From Hormiphora californensis (Eukaryota > Ctenophora > Tentaculata > Cydippida > Pleurobrachiidae): 64,000 bases of DNA. Numbering within the stretch: the first letter of the stretch is position 1; every line of letters begins with the position of its first letter. The stretch covers positions 6,858,025 through 6,922,024 of the forward strand of contig CM035352.1 of assembly GCA_020137815.1 (NCBI GenBank), read 5' to 3'. The position numbers and the translations under genes were made by a program. Positions 11,465 to 21,543 of this stretch are shown piece after piece. Below the pieces are notes generated by a model. It ran no database searches. It worked only from the letters and a program-made list of their open reading frames with translations, and was not told the DNA's origin.

Positions 11465-12134
11465 CTTTTGGGTACGGTGAAGAATTGGGAAATGGCAGCG
11501 GAAGGCCATTGCGATGAACCCGTCACCATCCCTGAAGCGTGCAGTCCTTGATGAGGCTGTTGAGGAATCTGCCAAGAGAAATCAGTCGACCGGCTACCTG
11601 GAAGAGTATAAAAGGTACCGCCTGGAGTGTGACAGCAGTGACGAGTCTCTCTAAGAAGGAACGGCCTCCTGCTAGGTGTATGGACTGTTTGTTTTACGAA
11701 CCTTACGTTTTGATTAATTTGAGTTTGCTGTGGCATGATACGCCAATATAATGAGACCTTGTGGTGGTTTGGAGCAGGCGAAATTAGACCACGGCCGTGC
11801 ACGGTAAAGCAGCTAATAGAATCTACTGGTGCTAACAGATTCAGTTTTCTTCCATTTTAAGATAATACGGAGGTGCAATGTGTAAATCAGGAGGGGTAAG
11901 ACTTTGATAGACATTCAGCGAGAGAAGATAGCATTACCAAGGAGCATTGAAGTCTGACAGCTCTAGAAACGACTGCACTTCATTATATAATTGGTTCGAA
12001 TAAAATACATAGCAAGGCAAGCAGAGTAAAATACATTATGTGTTTCTGATATTATACTGATGGAGAAGAATAAGGCATGGCAGAAGAGCTAAAAAGTCTA
12101 TTTGCAGAGGAGTCAGTTCATCTCTTTCAAAAGT

Positions 12135-12337
12135 TCATTTCTTGTGTGGTTCCATCCTTCCACAGCGGCTAGCATGACCCTCAACGTGGGCCTTCTGTTT
12201 GAAGGTCCTCCCACACAAGTCACATTTGAACGGCCGCAGTTCGTAGTGGACGTTCAACACATGCCGCTTCAAGTTCGCCTTAGCACTGAAACCCTTGAAG
12301 CGTTTTCCACAGTATACGCAGTCAAAGAACCTTATGC
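12135..12337 (-). CDS. Zinc-finger terminal exon 39
   Basis: Acceptor CGTCCTGTAG, phase 1. Two C2H2 fingers: CVYCGKRFKG...LKRHVLNVH and CDLCGRTFKQKAHVEGH with ASRC. The linker is YELRPFK. Ends MEPHKK-stop. It is the most distal zinc-finger exon of the array. Confidence 0.8.
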
Positions 12338-12637
12338 CTACAGGACGGGTGTCAGAGGCCAATAGAGGTTGGTGTGTGTATTTGTGGTGGTATATCTTAC
12401 AAAATTATTGCTAAAGCTGTAGTTTCCCAAAATTAGGTCTTTGATTTCGACGAAGGTTTCTGGCAAGTGACAAAACACGGTTTTTAGTAACTTAAAAATA
12501 GTGATACAAGAGATAACAGGGTTGTACTGTCCATGCATTCAAGATATATATATCAAGTCTGAGGCGAAAGAGCACACATGCTTTGAACACACACGCACAC
12601 ATACACTTGATCATTGTCTCAGTTTCCCAAAGGATGA

Positions 12638-12876
12638 TTAGTTAGGTAGGGGGTTCCCAGACCTCAGCTTCAGACACTTATGATACTTATTGGCGTGTTG
12701 TTTGAGATTTCCCTTCTGTGAGAACGTCTTCCCACAGTCCTCACATTTGAAAGGCCGTATGTTCAGGTGTAGAACACGATAGTGTCGGTTCACCTGGGAC
12801 GTACAGCTCCTCCCGATGAAAACCCTCTGACACACCGGACACACTGCACTCTCTGGGGGATATGGGTCGTCCAGTG
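12638..12876 (-). CDS. Zinc-finger terminal exon 38
   Basis: Acceptor CACCACCCAG, phase 1. Fingers CPVCQRVFIG...VNRHYRVLH and CEDCGKTFSQKGNLKQH with ANKYH. The acceptor and first 136 nt lie inside the coding tail of exon 37, which reads them in another frame. Confidence 0.8.
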
Positions 12877-13099
12877 CTGGGTGGTGGTGGTTCACATGAT
12901 GCTAGCCCAGCGGAGCTAGCTTGGTCATAGAACAACCTGTGCATCTTCTTAACATGGACTTTAAGGTGGGCTTTCTGTGCATATCTCTGCTCGCAAAGCG
13001 GGCAACGGAACTTCTTTAGTTTTAGGTGAACGGACTCGAAATGGCGATCTCTGTTGCGTTTTGATTGGAACTGCTTGTTGCAGAGGGGGCACGTGACGC
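12741..13099 (-). CDS. Zinc-finger terminal exon 37, overlapping exon 38
   Basis: Acceptor CTCCTTCTAG, phase 1. Fingers CPLCNKQFQSKRNRDRHFE with SVH, and CPLCEQRYAQKAHLKVH with VKKMH. The frame does not stop after the second finger. It runs on for about 65 codons (Ser/Pro-rich, ending CSTPEHTAFQM) into exon 38. Confidence 0.75.
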
Positions 13100-13338
13100 C
13101 TAGAAGGAGGGGGAGACGTGTAAAACAGAGAGGAAGAAGAGAGATTGAGATGAGGAAGGATTGAGATGAGAAAGGATAGAGATGAGGAAGGATAGAGAGG
13201 AAGCTTCCTCTCTCTATCCGGAGAAAATTATTGTCTAGGTAAAAATAATGTCAGATTCTGCAATATAATACGTTTTGAAACGAAATGTGCTTCACACAAT
13301 AAATGTTTACACACAAACAATGCTTTTCAATCAACTAA

Positions 13339-13538
13339 CTAAATTTCTAGGAATTCGTTTTGAATTTTGGGACCGTGTACAGTTTTCATATGTCTCTCAA
13401 GGTTCCCCTTCCGATTGAAGGACTTCCCGCACTCACAGCAGGACTGTGTGGTCTCCTGGAAGTGGATGGTCCGGATGTGCCGTGTGAGATTTGTTTTCCG
13501 AAAGGACCCGTGAAATTCTCGTCCACAAAACTTGCAAA
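13339..13538 (-). CDS. Zinc-finger terminal exon 36
   Basis: Acceptor AGTGTTATTAG, phase 1. Fingers CKFCGREFHG...LTRHIRTIH and CECGKSFNRKGNLERH with MKTVH. Ends NEFLEI-stop. The first finger has the longer CxxC-to-His spacing common in this array, like a BED finger. Confidence 0.8.
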
Positions 13539-13622
13539 CTAATAACACTTTTCGTTATTTTAGGTAAATATTAAAATAATAAATGTATAATATAATTATA
13601 CCGTTATAGATTACCACACATA

Positions 13623-13858
13623 CTAGTCTAGTGAAGCGTGTATCATTTTTAAGTGTCTTTTCAAATTGGACTTCTGATTAAAACATTTCCCACAGATCCT
13701 ACACGTGTACCTATTGTCTCCCATATGAATGGACTTTATGTGTCGGCGGAGGTTGTTTCGCCGTGTAGCGGGGTTGACGCCCACGAACACTCTCCCGCAA
13801 ACGACACACTGAAACAGCTGCAATAAGGGATGGACATGAAACACTTGTACACAAAGGA
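13623..13858 (-). CDS. Zinc-finger terminal exon 35 (acceptor uncertain)
   Basis: Fingers CVVCGRVFVG...LRRHIKSIH and CRICGKCFNQKSNLKRH with LKMIH. A phase-1 acceptor exists (GTTTGAAG) but has a poor pyrimidine tract. The better site CCTTATTGCAG would be phase 0, making this one of two possible exceptions to the array rule. Confidence 0.65.
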
Positions 13859-13898
13859 CTTCAAACTCTTTTACCAAACACACGAAACAACTGGACAG

Positions 13899-14062
13899 TT
13901 ATTTGGGATGAAGTCTACGCTGGTGGTCAATCAAGGTGACCTTTTGGCCAAAGCGTTTACCACATATTTTACACTCAAATTGTCGATATCCTAGATGAAC
14001 GGTCTTTACATGTCGCTCTACATTTCTTATGCACTGAAATTTCCTACCACATAGAGGACAGC
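13899..14062 (-). CDS. Zinc-finger terminal exon 34
   Basis: Acceptor CCCTCTTTTCAG, phase 1. Fingers CPLCGRKFQCIRNVERH with VKTVH, and CKICGKRFGQKVTLIDH with QRRLH. Ends HPK-stop. It is the parent or sister of the truncated exon at 14203-14339, which shares nearly all of finger 1. Confidence 0.82.
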
Positions 14063-14202
14063 CTGAAAAGAGGGGGAAACAAAGTATGAGGTCAAATGCC
14101 TGGCAAACATACACACACATATACACACCACTTAGTGTAAACAATTTATATTTTCGTTTTAGGAGTAAGAATTTTGAGATGTTTAAATATTTAACTGCCT
14201 AG

Positions 14203-14339
14203 TTATTTAATAATCCCTTTCTCCCCGAACCGCATACCACATATTTTACACTCAAATTGTCGATATCCTAGATGAACGGTCTTTACATGTCGCTCTACAT
14301 TTCTTATGCACTGAAATTTCCTACCACACAGAGGACAGC
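14203..14339 (-). pseudogene. Truncated zinc-finger exon 33
   Basis: Acceptor and finger 1 (CPLCGRKFQCIRNVERH) match exon 34. Finger 2 switches to the type of exon 32 (CGMRFGEKG) and then stops as IIK-stop with both zinc-binding histidines lost. The missing stretch matches about 58 nt present in exon 32. It looks like the product of unequal exchange between neighbouring exons. Confidence 0.75.
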
Positions 14340-14422
14340 CTGAAAAGAGGGGGAAACAAAGTGACGTCAAATGCCTGGCAAACATACACACACATACACA
14401 CCACTTAGTGTAAACAATTTAT

Positions 14423-15704
14423 CAGGAAACGACCGAACCGGGTTTTTTCCACCGAACCGAACCGAACCGAATTTGAAAAACTTTTTTACCGAACCGAACC
14501 GAACCGAACCGAATTTCGGTAACCGAACCGAACCGAACCATACAAAACTTTTTCCGTATAAATGTTTCTCTAAAAAGTCATGGAGAGCACCGATTAAGGT
14601 ATTGAGAATCATTCTTTGAAATTTTGTTAAAAAATGTTTGAAAAAATTTCAAAGTCAATTTTATCGTAAATTTTCTATATATATAATATGTCAATTTTTG
14701 CGTACGAATCGTGTTTCGAATCGGCAATGCTATACGGGAATGGTATTGCTAATTAGCAGGATCTAAATTTCCTAATTAGATTTGATGGGGGATCACGTAT
14801 CAGCACAATCCATCTCGAACCCGCTAATTACCAACAGCACTCCCGTTTAGCATTGTCGATTAGAAACACGATTCGTATACCATAATTTACTTAAAATATT
14901 TTTCACAAAAAAAATTTCACAAAATTTCAGGTAATGATTCTCAATACCTTGATCGATGCTCTCCATGAATTTTTAGAGAAACATTTAATTTTGTGAAAAA
15001 AACTTTGTAAAATATGTATTTCAAAGTCAATTTCGGGAAAAAAATTCTATGTCAATTTTGCCGTACGAATCGTGTTGCGAATCGGTGATGCTATGCGGCA
15101 GTGCTCTCGCTAATTAGCAGGATTTATTGAAACATGAATCGTTTCCCCTAAACTTCCTAATTAGATTTGATGGGGGATCACGTATCAGCATAATCCATCT
15201 CGGACCCACTAATTAGCAACATCACTCCCGCTTAGCAATACCGATTCGAAACACGATTCGTACGCAAAAATTGACATAGAAAATTTTCCATAAAATTGAC
15301 TTTGAAATATTTTCCAAACTTTTTTACAAAATTTCAGAGAATGATTCTTAACACCTTGATCGGTGCTCTCCATGAATTTTTTGAAAAAAAAAGTTTCTGA
15401 ATTTGTTGACCCTCTCATGAGGACACGATTCGACGGGAAGTCAGGTATCAAATCAATCCATATCGAACCCGCTAACTAGCGAAATCATTTCCACATAGCA
15501 CCACCGATTCGAAATAGGGTTAATACGGCGAAATTGACATTGAAATCCATACAATTTTGCATGAAAAAGCCCGATTTCTGGGCATTTTTGACCAAAAAAT
15601 TCGGTGGTTCGGCCAAAATTTCCTACCGAACCGAACCGAACCGCCCAAAAAACACCGAATTTCCGAACCGAACCGAACCGAACCGAATATTCGGTCGCTT
15701 CCTG
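14423..15704. mobile_element. Non-autonomous hAT-like element
   Basis: 1,282 bp flanked by the 8-bp direct repeat CAATTTAT (14415-14422 and 15705-15712). The ends are inverted, CAGGAAACGACCGAA versus CAGGAAGCGACCGAA. The subterminal parts are arrays of CCGAA, and the interior is largely an inverted repeat. An 8-bp target duplication and CAGG termini are hAT traits. The unoccupied site survives in the sister duplication at about 14125-14210. No transposase. Confidence 0.85.
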
Positions 15705-15761
15705 CAATTTATATTTTCGTTTTAGGAGTAAGAATTTTGAGATGTTTAAATATTTAACTGC

Positions 15762-15958
15762 CTAGTTATTTACTAAGGGCACATTATCCATAGTCAAATT
15801 GTGTTTTCGGCGCTTATGAATCTTCAAAGTCCCTTTCTCCCCGAACCGCATACCACACACATCACACTCAAATTCCTTCAACCCAAGATGAACTGTAGTG
15901 ACGTGTCTTTTAACCTTGCTGGGACATGTGAATTGCTTGTGACAAACGGGACAGCGGT
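15762..15958 (-). CDS. Zinc-finger terminal exon 32
   Basis: Acceptor CTTCTTTTCAG, phase 1. Fingers CPVCHKQFTCPSKVKRH with VTTVH, and CDVCGMRFGEKGTLKIH with KRRKH. Ends NVPLVNN-stop. It has no in-frame ATG upstream, as expected for an internal-acceptor exon. Confidence 0.8.
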
Positions 15959-16029
15959 CTGAAAAGAAGCATTCAAATACATTAGTTTAAAAAAAGCAAA
16001 AAGTTTTTTAGTAGGCTAATTAAGCTGAT

Positions 16030-16205
16030 TTATAAGCCCCAGGTCATGGCATGAATCCGTTTCTTGTGATTTTTTAAAGTCCTTTTCTCCCCAAATCTCA
16101 TCCCACAGACATTACACTCATGCTCCTTTAATCCTAGGTGTACAGTCTTCACATGTCTCTCAACGTTACCCACTGACTGAAATTGTCTTTGACACAACGG
16201 GCAAG
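16030..16205 (-). CDS. Zinc-finger terminal exon 31
   Basis: Acceptor TATTTTTCAG, phase 1. Fingers CPLCQRQFQSVGNVERH with VKTVH, and CNVCGMRFGEKRTLKNH with KKRIH. Ends AMTWGL-stop. Related to exons 32-34, so this end of the array has expanded by tandem duplication. Confidence 0.82.
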
Positions 16206-16328
16206 CTGAAAAATATAATATAAACACATGTACACAAACAGCGTGATTTAGAATTGCTTGGTTTCCAAAATATATTCAAACTAATCCTTAGCATTTGATA
16301 CTTTTTTAAAGCGTTTCAGATAACTCAG

Positions 16329-16556
16329 CTACTCCTTAACATCATAGACATCCTCAAGAATCGAATTAACCATGCTCGGAATGTCAGGTAGAGTATTGGG
16401 ATGTTTTCGGGACATGTGGCCCTTCAGGGACGGACCCTTGACCGAAACGAGCCCCACAAACATCACAAACATATCTCTTTGATCTTAGGTGGACAGTAAG
16501 GAAGTGTCTCTTGACATTTTTGAAGCCGTGATACGATCTATCACAGATGGGACACT
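16329..16556 (-). CDS. Zinc-finger terminal exon 30 (frameshift in finger 2)
   Basis: Acceptor TTTTTTTTTCAG, phase 1. Finger 1 is CPICDRSYHGFKNVKRH with FLTVH. Finger 2 starts CDVCGARFGQGS and then shifts. With one base removed near 16430 it continues SLKGHMSRKH and stays open to TAG at 16329. Read literally it ends early at 16384 and finger 2 lacks its histidines. Confidence 0.7.
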
Positions 16557-16667
16557 CTGAAAAAAAAAGAGGAAATTTAAACTTGCTGCACATTACACAC
16601 ACACACACATACACTCGGAACATCAGCGAAAGTAAAAGCTCAAAAATTTCAAGATTTATAATATTAT

Positions 16668-16896
16668 CTAATTTCCACCACACGTGGTCTTGTGTTGTTT
16701 CAAATTGTTTGATTGCTGGTATGCCTTTCCCACACAAGTTGCAAATGTGAGGTCGAATATTGCAGTGTACACCCTTGTAAGTGTCTATTCACCAAATGAT
16801 TTCTGTTTTTCCCAAAAAACACTTTTCCGCAGACTTTGCAAGAGACGCCCGGTGGCCGAGAAGAAGTTTCGCCGTGTATAACAACAGCATGAGACA
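16668..16896 (-). pseudogene. Zinc-finger terminal exon 29 (two frameshifts)
   Basis: Acceptor TATCCTCACAG, phase 1. Finger 1 begins CKVCGKVFFGKNRNHLVNRH. One extra base follows it and another sits inside finger 2. The pieces HICNLCGK and YQQSNNLKQHKTTC are in different frames. Decay or sequence error. Confidence 0.6.
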
Positions 16897-16936
16897 CTGT
16901 GAGGATATAAAAAGATGTGAAATGAGGGGCGGAGTT

Positions 16937-17145
16937 CTAAGAATTGACATTATTGTATTTCAACCGACATTTGATTTCATGCTTGTTTTTACTGCTAGTG
17001 CGTGTAAATTGTCGTTTGCAGAAAGAGCATGAAGCCTCGTAATAGCCCGGAGAATGAGAGGAACGAATGTGCCTCATGAGCGTGTACTTGCGACTTTGAC
17101 CAGTAAAAAACTTGCCACACCATTCACACTGGGTATCGGACTGAT
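16937..17145 (-). CDS. Zinc-finger terminal exon 28
   Basis: Acceptor TATTCTCTCAG, phase 1. Fingers CEWCGKFFTG...LMRHIRSSH and CSFCKRQFTRTSSKNKH with a final Cys (EIKC). Ends NNVNS-stop. Together with exons 26 and 27 it forms a subfamily whose last ligand is HxxxC. Confidence 0.8.
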
Positions 17146-17229
17146 CTGAGAGAATATAAAAAGTAGAGAAAGGAGCAGTTTAGAGAAAGAGAGGTCAGGG
17201 AGTTTTTATAAAATGCTATGAGTTTTTAT

Positions 17230-17423
17230 CTATTTTCGCATGCTACATGTGCGCTCATGTCTTCGCTTTGAGTTCATGCGGGTAAATTGTCGTTGGCAAA
17301 ATGAGCACACTCCCTCAATGTAACCACAGTGGACAGTTTTGATGTGCCGTGCGAGGGTTGAAGCACGGCTTGGTCCATAATAGGTCTTCCCACATGAACC
17401 ACATGACATTCCACCACCATCCC
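17230..17423 (-). CDS. Zinc-finger terminal exon 27
   Basis: Acceptor CCTCCACCCCAG, phase 1. Fingers CGSCGKTYYG...LARHIKTVH and CSFCQRQFTRMNSKRRH with ERTC. Ends SMRK-stop. Confidence 0.8.
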
Positions 17424-17728
17424 CTGGGGTGGAGGGGAATTGTTTTCCACTTAGGTCAGACAAAAAAAATGGAGATTTATTAACGGTGGTATAAAGATAA
17501 GTTGGATAAACATTGCAAACACGTTTTACAGCACTCTGTAGAACTCATAATTTTACTTTGTCTGGGAACAGTTTTTTAACGACCTCTCACATTGACAGAT
17601 AGATATATAATAAAGTGTCTGATATCAAACCCGCAGCAATATAACAACATGAACTACCATGCTTCTTTTGACCCTCATACATACACTGATACACACATCT
17701 TTACTTGTTTCTCAACAGACTATTTGGG

Positions 17729-17913
17729 TTAGGACTTGCATGTCTTCTCATGTTTTAGTCTTGAACTATTACGTGAGAAGCCTCGATCACAGTAGGAACA
17801 AAATCCCTCTCTGACACCAAGGTGAGCACATTTTATGTGTCGAGTAAGGGATGTTGTGCAGTTGGGACCGTTATAAGCCCTGCCACAATGAGGACAAAAT
17901 ATACGTGCCGACC
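17729..17913 (-). CDS. Zinc-finger terminal exon 26
   Basis: Acceptor TTCTCCACAG, phase 1. Fingers CPHCGRAYNG...LTRHIKCAH and CSYCDRGFSRNSSRLKH with EKTC. Ends KS-stop. Confidence 0.8.
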
Positions 17914-18031
17914 CTGTGGAGAACACAAAATACTGCAGTGGGGGTTGCCATGGTTACTACACTAAAATACTGCAGTAGGGGGAGGGGGTGACCTCCCACA
18001 ATACCAGTGGTGGTTGCCATGGCAACCCACA

Positions 18032-18265
18032 TTATACCAGTGTTACTAAATTCAGTTTGTATGTTTGCAATGATTTTAAGTGTCGTTTAAGGGAGTCATG
18101 ACGAGTGAATCGCTTGTAGCACCAGGGGCAGGGGTACGCCTCCTTTAAGTGGAAGGATTTGTAATGTCCGGTGAAGGTTAGCCAAACTTCCTAGGCCTGT
18201 GTAGACTTTACCACACGCCTCACACACGGCTTGATGGAGCGCCTCTACATGTAGGGAAATAACTG
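18032..18265 (-). CDS. Zinc-finger terminal exon 25 (one frameshift)
   Basis: Acceptor AAAATTCTAG, phase 1. Finger 1 reads CEACGKVYTGLGSLANLHR. One extra base follows, after which the next frame gives HYKSFHLKEAYPCPWCYKRF and TRHDSLKRH. The frame then remains open to about 18032. Literal translation is scrambled from 18165. Confidence 0.6.
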
Positions 18266-18330
18266 CTAGAATTTTAGGGAAAAAAAAGAGGTCCAAATCC
18301 GTTCATGCAGACAGCGATATTTTATTGTCC

Positions 18331-18521
18331 CTAAAAAGGTAGCACGCATTTGGAAAGGTGTATTTTCATAGAGTCTTGTCGCGTGAACTCCTTGCCACAC
18401 TGGGGACACCGGTAAAAGTGATTTAGATGCGCTGAACGGTAATGTCGACGTAGGTTCTTAGATCCAAACATTCCCGTGTAAGTGTTACCACACACATCAC
18501 AGTGCACTGGCTCGAAGTTGT
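18331..18521 (-). CDS. Zinc-finger terminal exon 24
   Basis: Acceptor AATTCTCCTAG, phase 1. Fingers CDVCGNTYTG...LRRHYRSAH and CPQCGKEFTRQDSMKIH with LSKC. An AATAAA signal follows the stop by about 13 nt (TTTATT at 18314 on the plus strand), so this exon can end its own transcript. Confidence 0.82.
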
Positions 18522-18616
18522 CTAGGAGAATTAGAAAGTAAAGACAAGCCGCACACACAAACGACAATCGTACAAAGTACACACACAGACAAACTGATGG
18601 AGAAATATATATCTGT

Positions 18617-18823
18617 TTATCTATTAGTGGGACACACTCTAGAGTGTCGTTTCAGCGAGTCGATCCTGGAGAATAGTTTTCTACACTCATTGCACTCATA
18701 CTCGCGAAGCTTCAGATGCACTGTTCGGTGGTGAATTTTGTAGTGGTTACGGCGTTGGTTGCCATAGAACTTGCGGAAGCAGAGCAGACACTCAACAAAA
18801 CCTTCCCCTTCATACGACAACAC
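18617..18823 (-). CDS. Zinc-finger terminal exon 23
   Basis: Acceptor TTTGTTCCACAG, phase 1. Fingers CLLCFRKFYG...IHHRTVH and CNECRKLFSRIDSLKRH with SRVC. Ends PTNR-stop. Confidence 0.82.
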   Translation of the reverse strand: MLSYEGEGFVECLLCFRKFYGNQRRNHYKIHHRTVHLKLREYECNECRKLFSRIDSLKRHSRVCPTNR

Positions 18824-18889
18824 ATCTGTGGAACAAATAGAGAGGGAGATATACAACAGAGGGAGATATAACGAGATGAGAGAGATCTG

Positions 18890-18959
18890 TCTGGCGGCAC
18901 CGACCCGATCTGAGCGTACTGTGGCACAATCAAAACGGGATCTGGCGATGCCAGACAGT
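18890..18959. repeat. Small palindromic repeat (CTGTCTGGCG ends)
   Basis: 70-bp unit with inverted ends CTGTCTGGCG and CGATGCCAGACAG. Related copies lie at about 7193-7258 and 57461-57540. Confidence 0.6.
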
Positions 18960-19048
18960 GAGAGATGAAAGTAGTGCTTTTAAATAGTGCTAAATAATAA
19001 ACTACACTACGTGCTAAATATATCTTGGTAATTATGTAGTACCTCGAG

Positions 19049-19257
19049 TTACTGTGGGGCGCTAAAATTGTTTACGTTTGCTTTGCATCTCTGGTAGTGT
19101 CTAAGGCACACATTTCGGCGGGCAAACCACTTAAGGCACGCGATACACTGATGCTTTTTAATTTTCAAGTGAACTTCCATGTAATGAATTCGGAAATGTT
19201 TCTTCGCTTGTGCCCCCAGGAATTCCTTTACACACACCGGACAAACCACTGGCTCTT
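19049..19257 (-). CDS. Zinc-finger terminal exon 22
   Basis: Acceptor CATACATTTCAG, phase 1. Fingers CPVCVKEFLG...IHYMEVH and CIACLKWFARRNVCLRH with YQRC. Ends FSAPQ-stop. Confidence 0.82.
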
Positions 19258-19580
19258 CTGAAATGTATGGGAAACATGGAGAAACACAAGTTGGAAGAGG
19301 ATTCTTTAGAATGGCGGGGAGAGAAAGGTGTTTGGAATACACAGGAATTTGAGGGAGGGATTTGTGTTGGATAGTTCTGTAGTTTTGCACAAAGTAAAAA
19401 TAGTAAGTTTTCAGCAGTAAAAGTATGAGGAAAATATAACACACCAGTACATTAAATTTACGGTGATAGTAACACTGAAATCTAGAGACTACAGCTACAC
19501 ATTTGTCCATGAGATAATAAAGACTACCCATTTTTCCATGATCGAGAGAGAGACTACAGACAACACATTTGTCAAGTCCA

Positions 19581-19792
19581 TTATGGGTCAATTTGAATGG
19601 TACGATTGGTTGGGTTTCCATGGATTTTTTTCACATGTTTCCGGAAATTTGAGGAGTCACTATAACGTTTGCCACAATGCTCACAGAGAAAGGGCCGCTC
19701 TCCGGTGTGGGTCCGGAAGTGGTTTTCAAGGTGTCGCTTACGGGAAAATATCTTGGCACACACGGGGCAGGGAAATTTCCGACGGCCAATGT
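19581..19792 (-). CDS. Zinc-finger terminal exon 21 (canonical linker)
   Basis: Acceptor CAATTCTTCCAG, phase 1. Fingers [17 protein letters not shown] with FRTH, and [17 protein letters not shown] with VKKIH. They are joined by the canonical linker TGERPF, rare in this array, where VHL...R/K-F linkers dominate. Ends TIQIDP-stop. Confidence 0.82.
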
Positions 19793-20010
19793 CTGGAAGA
19801 ATTGTCAGTCAGGGACGTGTTCGGGGATTTCGAACAGGGCTATAATTATATTCTAAACTTTGCATCTATCTTTATAGTTTTAAACCGATAACAGCTACAA
19901 TGACAAAGAAATATTAATTTACCCTCGAATAAAAAGAATCACTTGGGAGATAAAATTAAAATTTCGCACACACATAGACAGCACACAGGTACGCACAAAG
20001 AAGATAAAGT

Positions 20011-20234
20011 TCAAATTTTGAAATTTGGAGAGCACGCCAGAGTGTGACGCTTTTGGTTGTCAATCCGTGCAAACATTTTCCTGCACTTTGGACAAGAGTA
20101 CTTTTTGATTTTCAGGTGAACCGTTCGAATGTGGAGTCGACGATGGGATATTCGGTGCGGTCCAAAAAACTGCCGACCACAGTACTCGCAATAGACAAAC
20201 AGTTCCCCGTCTCCACTCTGTAATTGTTCTGGTT
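20011..20234 (-). CDS. Zinc-finger terminal exon 20
   Basis: Acceptor GATCTAGTTTCAG, phase 1. Fingers CEYCGRQFFG...LHIRTVH and CPKCRKMFARIDNQKRH with TLAC. Its acceptor begins only 12 nt beyond the stop of exon 19. Confidence 0.8.
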
Positions 20235-20245
20235 CTGAAACTAGA

Positions 20246-20433
20246 TCACTTTCGTTTAGAGCACGATTTTGACTGATGTCTGTTCTTAGTGCCAGGTTGC
20301 GTAAAAGCTTTCCCACAGTACTCGCAATGGAAAGATTTGATTTTTAAATGTACAGTTTTGATGTGCATTTTAAGATGAGAATTCCTGCTCACGCCGACGA
20401 ATCTCTTTTTGCAGTACATACACTGAGCATCAT
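20246..20433 (-). CDS. Zinc-finger terminal exon 19
   Basis: Acceptor TATTTCTTTCAG, phase 1. Fingers CMYCKKRFVG...MHIKTVH and CEYCGKAFTQPGTKNRH with QSKSC. Ends SKRK-stop at 20246, just before the next exon, so no separate 3' UTR fits between them. Confidence 0.82.
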
Positions 20434-20670
20434 CTGAAAGAAATATAGAACTACTCAGCAATCAAATTCAGAGGGACAAAGACATGCATTTGTTGGAGTA
20501 TTCCCCACTTATTGGGTATTTAGTCCCTTTAACAATAATGATCTAGCTACAATCCTATATTTCTGAGCATGCCGGGTGATTGTTTCTTTTTAAAAGTTCT
20601 AAACAAGTTTTCCGGTGAAAATTCAACCCCGTTATATCGTGGTATAACGGTTGTGCAGGTGAAAATGAGT

Positions 20671-20894
20671 TCAAGGAAGGATAAAATCCACATTGCATAT
20701 TTTGAGGTGCCTAGTCTTGCTGCTTAGATGACTGAACTTTCGGCCACATTTCTCGCAAATGAAAGGCTGTAGTCTCAGGTGAACCGCCTGGTAGTGTCTC
20801 CGATAATCGGAGGCGCTGAGAAACTGCCGCGAACAAATGGAACAACAAGTCCGGCCGGTTGCTCTGCCGGTTCCACGTTTACCACCACCTCCTC
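20671..20894 (-). CDS. Zinc-finger terminal exon 18
   Basis: Acceptor GCCCTCTCCCAG, phase 1. A Gly/Arg-rich lead (GGGGKRGTGRATGR) precedes fingers CSICSRQFLS...RHYQAVH and CEKCGRKFSHLSSKTRH with LKIC. Confidence 0.8.
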
Positions 20895-21166
20895 CTGGGA
20901 GAGGGCGGGGATTTTTTAAACACACGTGACACGGGGGACAAAGGAGAAAATAACGGTTTAAAAGTAGGAAATATCAAATGACTAATACATTTAGATGATT
21001 ATAGATCTGCGGAAATTTCCGTCGAAAAAAAGGTTCTACCCTGGTCCCCCTTTATTAAATTCGGTAAAGATTATACAGTGTTTCAGCAACGATTATGCAG
21101 TGGATCAAAAGTGATTCTGCGGGGACTATAAAGTGTATTGGTAAGATAATAACGCAATTGCTGAGT

Positions 21167-21543
21167 TTACATGAGCTCCCCGTTGGTCCGCGCCACTCTG
21201 ACTCTCTGGGCTGTAGCTGGGGTGGCCAGAATCCTCTCAGCCTCCTTCTTCACCTTCTGAACAGTCCACCCGGTACGGCTGCAGAGTAGTTGATGAAGGG
21301 TTGTAGGGTCCGCCAGGGCTAGCTCCGCAATGGACTTCCCGTCGTAGAAGGTTCTAACTGGAATGCCTGTAGCAGTAAGGGCGTCCGCAATACAACCGCC
21401 CGTCTGCTGCCTGTAAGCCATCACTTTGTTGTAACGCACCAGAGCTCTCCCCGGGATGGTATTTCTTCCAAAACTGGGTGTAGTAGCACGAGTCATATCT
21501 ACATCTGGACAGAATACTCCATTTACAGCTCCCATCTGCCGGC
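21167..21543 (-). CDS. Terminal exon with FYxRK-type domain inside the zinc-finger array
   Basis: Acceptor TCTCTCAAATCAG gives phase 1, like the surrounding finger exons. No zinc finger is present. It encodes RYNKVMAYRQQTGGCIADAL, then VRTFYDGKSIAELALADPTT and a basic C-terminal helix ending RTNGELM. The VRTFY...IAEL core is the same domain as in exons at 29472, 30047, 30590 and 11155. It is a second domain type mixed into the array, with its acceptor phase adapted to its neighbours. Confidence 0.7.

Noticed and set aside
14367-15757. Frames with NRTEPNRTEPN or FGSVRFGSV repeats
   Set aside because: Readings of the CCGAA arrays at the ends of the hAT-like element.
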